Positions 32,618 through 42,578 of a stretch of DNA of 64,000 nucleotides are shown here, piece by piece (the stretch's first letter is position 1; every line of letters starts with the position of its first letter). Position numbers and translations under genes: made by a program. The DNA lies in contig OZ020611.1 in assembly GCA_963971575.1 (NCBI GenBank), forward strand, positions 60,359,381 to 60,423,380, given 5' to 3'. The stretch is from Liopterus haemorrhoidalis. Its lineage: Eukaryota > Arthropoda > Insecta > Coleoptera > Dytiscidae. The notes beneath the pieces were generated by a model. That model did not search any database, had not been told where the DNA came from, and saw only the letters and a program-made list of their open reading frames with translations.

Positions 32618-33569
32618 AGGTGTCTACAGATGGTGAGGCAAATGATATTTACATTTGTCTAACTCCGCGTATCGTGTGGACGGACAACACAATCAACGTT
32701 TCGATAGGCTTGGTACTGGCCAACATTCACTTTAAACGCGATATTCTCATCACAGGTCAAAGTGGTTTGACTAACGTTGCCGCAGACTTGCATATGCATA
32801 TAATTGCAATACATACAAGACGCACGCACTCTTGTCATAGCATCAATCGAAAGTGTTGTTCTAAAAAGAGAGATTATAACCTCTATATTATCTACGACTA
32901 ATACATAATGTAAGTATTATATCTGTAATTTTTCTAATATACAGTCCTATGTTATTCCCATAGGGAATAATGATGCGGGAATAATAAACTAGTATTTGAA
33001 TCATAGTTTACTACAAACCAAACAAAAAAATACTACAGCCTCGACAACGGTGAAAAATAAACTGACAATTCAAACAAATAGTTGTGTTTAATTATAACAA
33101 AATTGTGTTCTTTTTTTCTAACTTACAGTTTAGTCGTAGATAAAGTATAGTATACAACTCGCTATAATGGCTATTATTACCTCAGATGATTACACCACTC
33201 GATCGCCTTGCTCGCTCATGTTGCAAACTTCATCTTCGGTAATAATAGCAATCATTACAGCGTCGTTGTATAATATACTATTATTTAATTATGATGTCTG
33301 CTTAAAGTAAAAAGTAATTTTTTATACATTTAATCTTATTTAAATGGCACAAGCAAGATTGACGCTGGAATGATATCCTCACTTTCACTATCAGACGCCA
33401 TTTTACAAACGTTGACTTATGTTTACTATTTTTACTGTTGGCCAGCGTTGGCGTATAGTCTGCATATCGTCTGTATGCTACTCAATAGATATGTCCGCCA
33501 GTGCTAAATGTTATGTCCAGCGTTGATACCAAAATTGGTCTACGTTAGACACATCACCTGTAGGCGTCT
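32618..33569. mobile_element. PIF/Harbinger-like non-autonomous element
   Basis: Termini match in inverted orientation: AGGTGTCTACAGATGGTG at 32618, and the reverse complement of the right end, AGACGCCTACAGGTGATG. Both sides are flanked by TAA (32615-32617 and 33570-33572), the 3-bp duplication usual for PIF/Harbinger. Subterminal TGGCCAACATTC and TGGCCAGCGTTGGCG motifs add to this. On the minus strand near 33404 a short ORF starts MASDSESEDIIPAS, resembling the acidic start of a Harbinger-encoded protein, then stops. No nuclease domain remains. Confidence 0.5.
33144..33290. repeat. imperfect hairpin nested in the Harbinger-like element
   Basis: The left arm (33144-33183) ends TAATGGCTATTATTACC. 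The reverse complement of the right arm (33238-33290) contains TAATGATTGCTATTATTACC, and GTATACAAC-like blocks pair further out. The arms are about 40-45 bases with roughly three quarters identity. The loop includes CTCGATCGCCTTGCTCGCTC. Confidence 0.55.
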
Positions 33570-33572
33570 TAA

Positions 33573-34884
33573 GAAGAATTCGTGATTCTTGGGTAGAGTG
33601 TTTAATATATGGAATGTATTTTTCGACCATGGCAATTCTTATCCTACTGAGATATTGTACGCAAGTAGACGAGCCGTTCTAATTTTTCTCACTTTTGTAA
33701 CACGATTTATATCTTCCTGTTATTTATGACGTCATCCAGAGATTTGATGATAACAGTGTGATGTACTATCATGTATTATTATGTTGCAGACAGATAAATA
33801 TTATTGTAATTTATATTGGAGCGATTAGGACTGCAAACTACATTAGAATGACCCTAACCTAAGATTTTATCTTAAGAATATATGGGAAACAGACGGTCTG
33901 ATAATGTAAGGGTAGCCAATGTGATGAAAGATTAAGAGAATGCTGGCTATTATCAAATGTTAATAGCGCAAATAGAAAAAGATTTACATCTTGTTAGCAT
34001 CAACACCTTAAAACATTTAGATTGATAAAAATTAAAGATCTGTAGGAATGTATAAATTCAGAATTTATAGAATTAAACAGTGGAAAACATTATCATGTAA
34101 GAAAATTAAAATAGTGTCAAAGAATTCACATAAGGTATGAAGTATCATTACAATGAATATTTAAAATAATGAATTATTCTCCAGTTATATTTTCATTTAT
34201 AGTTGTTCACTACTCAACTTGTATGCCATGTGATTTTTAGATCTCGGCCTCGGCTTGTTTTGTAAATTTCACATTCGGACACAATAACCTTCATTTTCTT
34301 ACTGGTAACATAAATAGATATTATCTTCAAAAAAATTCAGAACACCACGCCTTTCAAAAATTGATCCTTTTTGAGATTTTAACTAAAATAAAAAATATCT
34401 CTGCAAAATGAGCGTTAGGAGATGTTGACATTGTCATACACTTCTAGTTGGCAATCTTTATTCAGCAAGAAAATTCATTTCCGAACAAATGTTTTTAGGT
34501 TTATTTTGTGAAGAAGAAAACTCGAAAATTTATCCCCAAAGCCATTAGGTATTCTGGTTAGGTATAAAATACGACGTCGTTTTCATGCTCGAAAACAGGA
34601 CTCTCCGGCTTAATGAACGATACGTGGCAATTCTGCTTATAACTTAGATTTGTAGGAACTATATTATCTAGGTTTGTGTAGCTAGACTCTGAGATTTTCG
34701 CACAGCGACTAAATCACTTAACGACGCATTTATCAGAATGTATCCCTATCGTTAAACGACACATTACTGTATATTCAGTTAGTATTCTACATAAATGTTT
34801 TTGGTCATAAGTTATTCAAAAATTTATCTCTGAAGAATGACGAAGAATGGGGAAATTCCGTATCGTTGCCCTAAATAATGAAAA
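33573..34884. other. no gene recognised
   Basis: AT-rich DNA with no coding domain, RNA gene or strong repeat seen. Confidence 0.5.
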
Positions 34885-34892
34885 TGATAGAG

Positions 34893-35515
34893 CAGTGGTT
34901 CCCAAACTTTTTCTGTTCCCGGCGCCCTTAATGAAGCAGAATGTTTTTGCGGCGCCCCTGTAGTCTAGACCCTTAGAAAAAAAACTACTTTTTTTACTGG
35001 GCAGCACTTTAGGCTTCTAGTCAAAGGAGGGGCCGCCAAAAAGGAAATTTAGAAAAAAATTACTTTGTTTTTTACTGCGCGGCACTTCAGGCTAGCTTCT
35101 AGTAAAAGGGGGGGTCAAACTGGAAATTTAGAAAAAAACACTTTTTCTTACTGGACGGCACTTCTGGCTTCTAGTAAAAGGGAGGCGCCAAAAACGAAAT
35201 GTAGAAAAAACTACCTTTTTTTACTGAATGGCAGGTTAGGTTTCTAGTAAAAGGGGTTGGGGGGGGGGGGAGGCGCCAAAAAGGAAATTTAGAAAATAAA
35301 CTACTTTTTTTGATGGGCGGCACTTCAGTCAATAGAGGGGGGCGCCAAAAAGAAATTTAGAAATAAATTATTTTTTTTTACTGGGCGGCACTTCAGGCTT
35401 CTAGTAAAAGGGGGGCGCCAAAAGGGAAATTAAGAAAAAATTATTTAAAAAATATATGTGGGGGCGCTGAACCTAATTTTGCATCGGGGCGCCAGGTACC
35501 ATTGAGCAGCCCCTG
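34893..35515. mobile_element. hAT-like non-autonomous element with minisatellite body
   Basis: The left end is CAGTGGTTCCCAAACTTTTT, a typical hAT terminus. The reverse complement of the right end starts CAGGGGCTGCTCAATGG, a weaker match with the same CAG-GG-T--CAA pattern. Between them lie about six units of a 68-91 base repeat. The presumed 8-bp flanks (TGATAGAG, TCAGGGAC) agree at only about half of the positions, so no clear target duplication survives. There is no transposase. Confidence 0.6.
34960..35440. repeat. 70-90 bp minisatellite inside the hAT-like element
   Basis: Units share GGCGCCAAAAAGGAAATTTAG, an ACTACTTTTTTTACTGGGCGG stretch and CTTCAGGCTTCTAGTAAAAGGGG. Copies of CTTCTAGT occur near 35017, 35096, 35168, 35239 and 35398; one unit has lost part of it. 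A run of 12 G residues sits near 35259-35270. Confidence 0.85.
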
Positions 35516-36920
35516 TCAGGGACGTATTAAAGAAAAAAATTTAGAATTTGGGAATCATTTAGATGCGATATCTGATGCAGATGTCGCAGATTAAAATCCT
35601 CCACAAGTTTATGTCCACAGCTGTAAGAGCAAAATCTTCATATGAGCTTATTCTTAGTTCATCCTTCACGCTGGAAATTTCTCTTGAATTTATTGAAATA
35701 TTTTATCATTACATATGACTCATTCACCATATTTTTTCTGATTTCACTCTTCTCCCCATTTGGAACATAGAATCTTTAAATATTCATGCGAGATGTTCGT
35801 TACTGGTAATGGAATATTTCCATATTTAACTTTCTTTTTCAGTCACTAATCTATAGTAATCGCAGATAAAGGTAAATTAGTTCAATAGGAAAATTTAAAT
35901 GCAATTTAATTTCAGCACCCTCCATAACCGTAAGAAATATGGTAACGAAATATGCAAAATAATTAAAATTAATCGATTTTTCTTTATTCGGAAGATAAGT
36001 TAAATTTATGGTTACAATAACTGTCTCGAGAACAGCAATTAAATGTTAATTGATGTAACAGCCTTTAAAAAAAGTAGCTATTATCCTTATTCGAGCATAT
36101 TGTCTCTTAACGGATATGATCATTTTGGTAGTTCTTACAATTCTTTTCTTGAATCGCGTCCTTAATTCGTCGAGTTTAGATCAATGCGCATCCGATCTGC
36201 TGATTCTAAATTAATAAAACTCCTTTGGGCATTCATTTATTTCAAAGAATTCAAATCTGTCAGAACCGACTATAATTAAGTTCTCTTTATAATTCTGTTT
36301 TTAACGAACTGAAAATTTTGTTAATTTTTTGTTGAACGAACCAACTTAACAACTAAAAATTAAAGTGTCTTACATCGTGTACAATGTTAAGATTTGATTT
36401 TAAGAACTAATTTTTAAAATAGTATACTGCATTATAAGAGGGCACTTCAAAATATAGGTGTGAAGTGGGAATTTCGTAGATAAGTAAGCATACATTTTAG
36501 GATTTCGTAGGTATCAATAATGAGCCTGAATGCTAAATGCCTGGCAAAACATTTCTTACTGAGATTGTAACAAAGTGAATAATATTATTTTGAAAATCCT
36601 TTATCGTATGTTAATCCAACTATTGCGAGTTTCAATTCTATAGCCTATATAGGCATATGAGATATAAAAATAGTTATTGGTGTACCAAGTTCTCGAAATG
36701 TCAGTTTAGCAAGAAAAGTGTGCTAAACGTATTTCGTGCACGAAGAGCAAACAATATTTTTTCCACAACTTAATAATTTTTTATGTACATGTAATATTAT
36801 TATATTTGTAATTATGTGTTAATCTCTAATAAAAAAAAATAAAAAAAATAAAATAAATAAACAAAATAATAAAAAAAATACGTCATTAAAAACGTAAGAA
36901 AATTATTATTTTCTACAACT
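35516..36920. other. no gene recognised
   Basis: AT-rich DNA. A/T simple sequence lies at 36828-36885. No supported gene. Confidence 0.5.
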
Positions 36921-36926
36921 GTGAAA

Positions 36927-37092
36927 AAATGTTTATACGTATTAGAAGTACGTAATTTTTTCATGGCATTTGTTTTTCAACTTTGACTTGATAACGTGCA
37001 ATAAAAACTTTATTGAACGCTGCCAAATCAATGTTGAAAAAATTAACCTCATGAAAAAATAACGTACTTCTAATAAGTAAACTGTTTCTTTG
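36927..37092. repeat. palindromic MITE
   Basis: The left arm has TATTAGAAGTACGTAATTTTTTCATG (36941-36966). The reverse complement of the right arm (37051-37077) reads TATTAGAAGTACGTTATTTTTTCATG. Pairing continues through TTTTTCAACWTTGA and CAATAAA to a centre near 37009, so almost the whole 145-165 bases folds on itself. No ORF is present. Confidence 0.7.
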
Positions 37093-37184
37093 ACAGTATT
37101 AAATTAAATATATTTAAAAAAGGATATTTTCCTAAAAAATAAACTAAATATAATCTTCTCTTTTTCTTCTTTTTCTTTTTGTTC

Positions 37185-37345
37185 TTTATTATCAACCTAT
37201 ATTCATATCCATTGCTAGGTATAGGCGTCCTTCGTCTTATTCCATGCATCTCTAATCTTTATCTTGAACTCTTTACTATTGGTTCGTAGCGATGCCCTTT
37301 TTATCGCCAGTGTTTTTGACTGGTTACCACGTTTTATGGTCCAGG
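37185..37345 (-). pseudogene. possible RTE-like LINE 3' end
   Basis: The minus strand contains KEFKIKIRDAWNKTKDAYT, a stop, then QWI, similar to the extreme C-terminus of RTE-type LINE proteins in insects. The plus strand reads TTATCAACCTATATTCATATCC and GGTATAGGCGTCC, a common 3'-end repeat pattern. It may belong to the RTE fragment at 37.9-38.4 kb, now separated by a SINE and unrelated DNA. Confidence 0.35.
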
Positions 37346-37639
37346 GAATCCCAAAAACCGGGTTTCGAACTGCCGTCCATATGTGTGTCTGTGTGTGTAT
37401 ATAAACGATAACTCAAGAACAGTTTAACTTAGAGAGTTCGTTCTGGTTTCAAAAAATTCTCCGTATAATTGGAGAGAACCCTATTGTTTTTTATAAAGAT
37501 CCAAAACCGGAAACGGAAGTTATTAAACTTTAAAATTTTAATAAATTCATAACTAGTAAACCAAGCCTTGGACAAAAATGTATATAAAACATAATTTGAT
37601 GTATTTTTGAAGGTATACCTAATTTTTTTTTAAAAAAAT

Positions 37640-37884
37640 TTTATATATATTTTTTTTTTATTTATTTTTTTCTTTTATTATTATTTTTTTATGGGAGGGC
37701 AAGTCTAGCGGAGGCCTCTCTTCGCCACTGGTTTTTCTAGTTTATGGCCGTTACGACTAAAGCAATTATTCAGGACAGTTCTAATTTTTCGTAATGAAAA
37801 TTCCATACCTGAACAGGATTCGAATCCGAAACCTTAGCAACGCAGGGCACGTGTATTACCACTACGCTACGCCGGTCGGCTTTT
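37640..37884 (-). mobile_element. tRNA-derived SINE (family 2)
   Basis: On the minus strand, CCGACCGGCGTAGCGTAGTGG holds an A-box-like part. The B box GGATTCGAATCC follows about 45 bases later, then CTGTTCAGGTATGG and a body ending in an A-rich tail near 37640. It differs from family 1 after the B box. It sits at the broken edge of an RTE-like LINE fragment. A scrap of the same family lies at 63.25 kb. Confidence 0.75.
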
Positions 37885-38410
37885 TCAGTCTGTTAACACT
37901 TTCGATTGTCAACGTCATCGTTCCAAGACCGTAAGTGGCAACAGGCTGGATTCACGATTCATATAATTTGGCTATCAATGTTATGAGAATCTTTGGGTGT
38001 TTTTTAAATATGTCCCAGTTTACCAAATGCAGCCCAGTTCAGTCTTATTTGCCGAAATATTTCTGTTGTTTGATTATTTTTTCCGGCCGTAATAAGATAT
38101 ATAGGTATACATACCCGATTACGATTTCTAGGACCTTATTTTCAACAGTATCTGCCTGATCTCCTGGCTCATTATCTTGATCTTTGACAAATTTACTTGA
38201 AGACATATATCTGGATGCTTCGGTAAGCTCTTTTTGCATAGTGCTTAGCTCTGTTATATTGCTGCTAATGATGACTACGTCATCGGCGAAGCGAAAGTGA
38301 TTCAAGTATACTCCATCAATGTATGTATCCTATTCACTCTAGTCTAAGTTTTTAAAGACATCTTCTTTAGAGAGGGAGCGTTATCTTGGCGTACTCCTTT
38401 ACAGACAGAG
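37885..38410 (-). pseudogene. RTE-like LINE reverse transcriptase fragment
   Basis: On the minus strand a GVRQ motif lies near 38390 (GVRQG in active elements). IDGVYLNHFRFADDVVIISS then gives the catalytic FADD near 38280-38315. ELSTMQKELTEASR follows, then YVYL, and after stops AAFGKLGHI near 38000. The order matches RTE-like LINEs. It ends where the SINE begins, suggesting that the SINE inserted into it. Confidence 0.75.
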
Positions 38411-39815
38411 ATTTTATTAGTGATCACATTTTCATGAATCATCATCAGTTTATTAACTTCATAGTAAAAGTACGAGTACTATAGTCAGTATTTAATTAAA
38501 ATAATAAAAACTGAACTAACACACTAGTGTGTTTATCGTCAAATAAGGTCTTTGAATATAATACGACAGTGGGAAGCAACCTGCGCATTACTAAAAAAAC
38601 TAAAGTAGCTATAATGATCAATGTATTTCACTGGTACTCTATAATAGTTTACCTAACCAAATTAAAAGCAGACCTTTTAATATATGTAACAGTATGCTTA
38701 GGAACAATTTTAAAAATTACGGTGGGTGTATGTAACGTTAAAGTCGGTATTATGTGTTATTATTTTCAAGTTTATGATTGAGCATACTTTCTTAGGGTTA
38801 TTGTTTGTTTAAAAATTGGATATGTTATGGTGTTATGATCACTAAACTATCATTTAGTTTTAAGTTTGTTTTCGCGATATTTGTAAATTAATTTTTCTAT
38901 TGAGCCATGGACTCTAGTAAATAAAATTATTATTACTATTCTTATACTTATTATCGTTATTATAAAAAATTATTTGAATAATAATAATTTTAAAAAAAAT
39001 ATCTCGTGATTTTCAAGATCAGTAAAAAACTAATTTTCTTGACATCTAAAATATTTCGAGAAATAGGAATTTTCGAATAGCGTGAAATAAAATGTCGAGA
39101 ACTTGCAAGCTTTATTCACTGCATCTTTTTCACTAATATTTAAGTAAATGTTAACCCGATATTTTAGTTACTTCAAGGAAGGAATATTTAGCTTTGGAAT
39201 TATATAAATATAAGCCTCACAAGAAGTGTGTAAGCTGTGCTGAAAATGTTATTATAATTCTACAAAGAAACTAAAAGAACATATACATAGAAACTACACA
39301 CGTGAAATTTTAATGGTTTGAAATTGGAGCTACACGTGCTAGAATCAAAGAAAGCTGCAACAAGGTGTAAACAAACGCATGAAGGAGCATTTGAGAATTT
39401 TGCCACAGAAATAATATATGAAAGAAATAAACACGTGCACAAGAAGTTTTAGAACGTATGGTCCTCACTTACTAAACTTCGTAGCTCTTACTAAACCAAC
39501 TAATTTTAAATAGGAGTTGTAGTTTTTTTTTTTTTTTGATTTCCACCGAATAAATATAATATTGTCAATTGAGTATAATCTTTATTCTAGTTATAGCTGA
39601 TTAGTTTCGCTCAATTCGAACATAATCAAAGCTGATTGACGAAAAACATATTAAATAATAAATAAATAAAAGTTCTCAATAGAGTCAAAATACGCGATAA
39701 AACCTTGTCAAAAAATATAATGGAGTATGTTAACGGTTGTTGAGGCAAATCATGACTTTTTAATAGGTCCGAGAATAATCGGACTGGATCGTGTACCTGA
39801 ATATATATGTCATTT
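38411..39815. other. no gene recognised
   Basis: AT-rich DNA. ORFs of 84 and 60 codons (38527-38781 plus, 39260-39442 minus) lack domains. A T-run lies at 39525-39538. Confidence 0.5.
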
Positions 39816-39816
39816 C

Positions 39817-40125
39817 TTTGGTTTAGGTGGAACTAAACCAAAAAACAGAAGCTTGGCTAGATTATTTAATTTTTCGTGTTGTCATTTATTATTAAGTGAT
39901 ATTTAAGTGAAAAATGAAATAAATAATACATTTTAAAAATTTTGGAAAATGTAAGAATTTAAGAAACGTGACATTTGTATTAAAAATGACTTTTTATAAT
40001 GATATTAACTTTAACCTAAAAATGTTTATTGTAAGTATGATTTAAAAAGCTTAACAAATGGTCAAAACTCGAATCAAACTATAAAAGTTTCTAGATTATA
40101 AAATCTAGTTCCGCCTAAAGGTTTG
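39817..40125. repeat. weak inverted-repeat-bounded segment
   Basis: TTTAGGTGGAACTA at 39822-39835 pairs with TAGTTCCGCCTAAA at 40106-40119, and CCAAA/TTTGG lie just outside or inside the arms. The segment of about 300 bases has no ORF. It could be a small DNA transposon remnant. Confidence 0.35.
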
Positions 40126-40179
40126 GAATAGCCTATAGGAGATTAACGTGGAAAATCAGTTTTTTTGCTGAGTGTTGGT

Positions 40180-40889
40180 TCATGTTCTTACGGAAAACAA
40201 TAGTTAAGGTATTAGTCAAAACCGTACAATTTACTGTAATAAACGATATAACGGTAAATACGATTCTATGGTATTATGGGTGCGATGAGTTTCTGCAGCG
40301 TTTCATAACTGTTGATGAAACTTGGATCCATCATTACACACCAGACATTAAAGAACCGTCAGAACAGTGGCTTTCTGTTGGCGAACGTGTTCCGAAGAAA
40401 ACATAATCTACATCATCTCTCTGGAAAAGGAAAAAACGATCACAGGGCAATATTATGCCCCTTTATTTGATCAACTACACGCTGAATTGTTGAAAATACG
40501 GTCCCATTTAGCGAAGAATAAAGTTCTGTTTCACCATGAAAATGTATCAGCTCACTCGTCCACAATTGCAAAGGTCAAATGGGTCGAATTGCGCTACCTT
40601 ATCTTACCTGTTCTCCAGATTTGGTTGCCTGCTATTTCTTTCTCATTTCAAACATGAAGAAATGGCGCGCTGGAAAAAGATTTGTATTAAACGAAGAGAC
40701 CATCGAAGAAACACAGACCTTTTTGACAGAGTTCGGGAAATCGTACTTTTTTGAAGACTTAAAGGAGTTGAAATATCGTTGGGTAAAATATGTCAAGGTA
40801 AAAGGAGACTAGGTTGAAAAATAAATCGCATTCTGGTAAAACCAAATATGTTTCATTTCACGTCACTGTCTTATAAAACATCCCTCGTA
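40180..40889 (+). pseudogene. mariner (DD34D-type) transposase, internal to 3' end
   Basis: Frames in order contain FLQRFITVDETWIHHYTPDIKE (first catalytic Asp in VDETW), then EQWLSVGERVPKKT. After frame changes come YLTCSPDLVACYFFLISNMKKW (from SPDLAPxDYFLF; the third catalytic residue is lost) and a C-terminus ending KYVKVKGD at 40812. The tail to 40889 ends CATCCCTCGTA, a typical mariner right end. At least two frameshifts and several stops are present. Confidence 0.8.
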
Positions 40890-40892
40890 TTC

Positions 40893-41326
40893 TACGAGGG
40901 TTGCCTTTTATGTTGCCTTTTATGTTGCCTTTTATGTATGAACAGCAACCGATTTTGGACAATCTTCAGGTAATTCGTCCTTAAGCGAAATACGGCCACG
41001 ATTGAAGTCGGTAAACCATCGATAAACAGTAGTTATTGATGGTTTTTCATCACCAAAAGTCGAATTAAGTTCATCGATGAACTGTTGGGTTAATCCACGT
41101 CGAAAGTTGTAAAAAATAATCAACTGAAAATGCTTACGATTTAATTCCATGTTTAGCCGCGATGAATTTTTCTAAGTTACTGTAAACAACACAAATAGCG
41201 TTCGTACGTCAAAACGTTCTGAGTACGTATACCGTCAAAAATGTCAAACTTTACGATAAAATCGTCGATTACCAGATGGCAACACTAGTTCAGCGCAATC
41301 TCGAAATATATGAGGCAACCCTAGTA
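40893..41326 (-). mobile_element. internally deleted mariner with both ends
   Basis: The left end starts TACGAGGGTTGCC. The reverse complement of the right end starts TACTAGGGTTGCC. On the minus strand a 72-codon ORF (41150-40932) begins MELNRKHFQLIIFYNFRRGL and contains TTVYRWFTDFNRGR, the N-terminal helix-turn-helix of a mariner transposase. The catalytic domain is deleted. Three copies of a 12-base TTTATGTTGCCT-type unit lie at the left end. Confidence 0.75.
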
Positions 41327-42080
41327 CAAGTACTTATAATTTTGTAACATAGTTATAATTTTGTTGCATAGTTAGAAAAAGATTCTCATCACATGATTAT
41401 TTGTGAAATATATTGAATTAATTATATTAAAATTCATTAGTTGAACATAAATGCATATTTCATGACAGAGACGACAGTAAATTAGCAATAAATTAAACAT
41501 ACATTTTCTTAATTTACATAAAACAACAAACAAAGAAACAAACGATAAACTAGGTAACTTTTCCCTACTATTATGTTCATGTTTCATTGTAATACGTTGC
41601 ATGTTATAATAACATGTTATAGGTAATGCAAACTGACGCAAGTTAAGGGTTATGTGGAAATAATGATATGCAAGCACAACTTATGACTATATGTTAAATA
41701 TTTGACAGTAAATATGGCACACCATTATATGATACAAATCTAAAACATACTTGTTTATTTAATGTTACGGGCATTTCTTCCAGATACGTAAAAAAAAAAA
41801 CGGAAAATGATAAAAAGTATTTAGATAGTAGGAGAATATAGAAAAGATTATAAAAAATCATTAATAAAATATAAACACTAATATGAAATATAAATGTTAC
41901 AAATATTTTTGCTTTCTTGATGATATTTGCAATGATTTGATCTGTAGGAACTGCATTAATATTACAATGTTTAGGTTATTGTTTAATTAATAATAAGAGA
42001 TTTGCGTTTAAATTGCATTTATTCCACCCTATTAGCTATTGCCAGCAAATTGATGCTAGGATAATAGCATGATAAACCGA
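41327..42080. other. no gene recognised
   Basis: AT-rich DNA; a 101-codon minus ORF (41372-41677) has no domain. The right part may include the 3' end of the mariner remnant at 42.1 kb. Confidence 0.45.
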
Positions 42081-42084
42081 ATTT

Positions 42085-42226
42085 TTTAATTTACAAAACA
42101 ATATTTATTTATTCATCAATATTTATATTGTCCCCTTCAAAACAGTCTCCATCAGATATAATGGTACTTATGCCACCGTTTTTTCCAGTCTTCAAAACAC
42201 TTTTAAAACTCAGATTTTACTTAAAT
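42085..42226 (-). pseudogene. mariner transposase C-terminus (split by LINE B)
   Basis: The minus strand reads KCFEDWKKRWHKY and, after a stop, pieces matching the usual DGDYFEGDNINIDE end of mariner proteins. The N-terminal part of a mariner in the same orientation lies at 46.1-46.3 kb, on the other side of LINE B. The catalytic middle is absent on both sides. Confidence 0.65.
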
Positions 42227-42239
42227 TTTTATTATATAT
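42227..42239. repeat. target-site duplication of LINE B, left copy
   Basis: TTTTATTATATAT, also at 46044-46056. The low complexity lowers certainty, but it sits exactly at the LINE tail. Confidence 0.6.
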
Positions 42240-42578
42240 TTATTTATTTATTTATTTATTACCTTTATTAAATAAGTAAAACACATTACAAAAAAAAGTT
42301 TACAATTTTATATAGGTATTTAGGATCTATACAGTATGTATGGATCTTACACCACTTAGACAGGTCTGTGTGTGGTATCCTGTTACACAATTTAAACTTA
42401 TCAGTTCGATATAAATATAATGTCGAAATTTTTCTATATTAATAAAGGTTAGTTAACATATTATACTATAAATCACAATACAATTACAATAGTGTAGATT
42501 AGTTTTACTTAGGAAATGTACTTGAAAAGAAACGAAAAAATAGTTTGAATCTAAATACTACGTATATACTAAACACAT

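Noticed and set aside
32620..32901. 93-codon plus ORF
   Set aside because: It starts inside the terminal repeat of the Harbinger-like element and has no domain.
35065..35247. 60-codon ORF
   Set aside because: It is translated minisatellite sequence.
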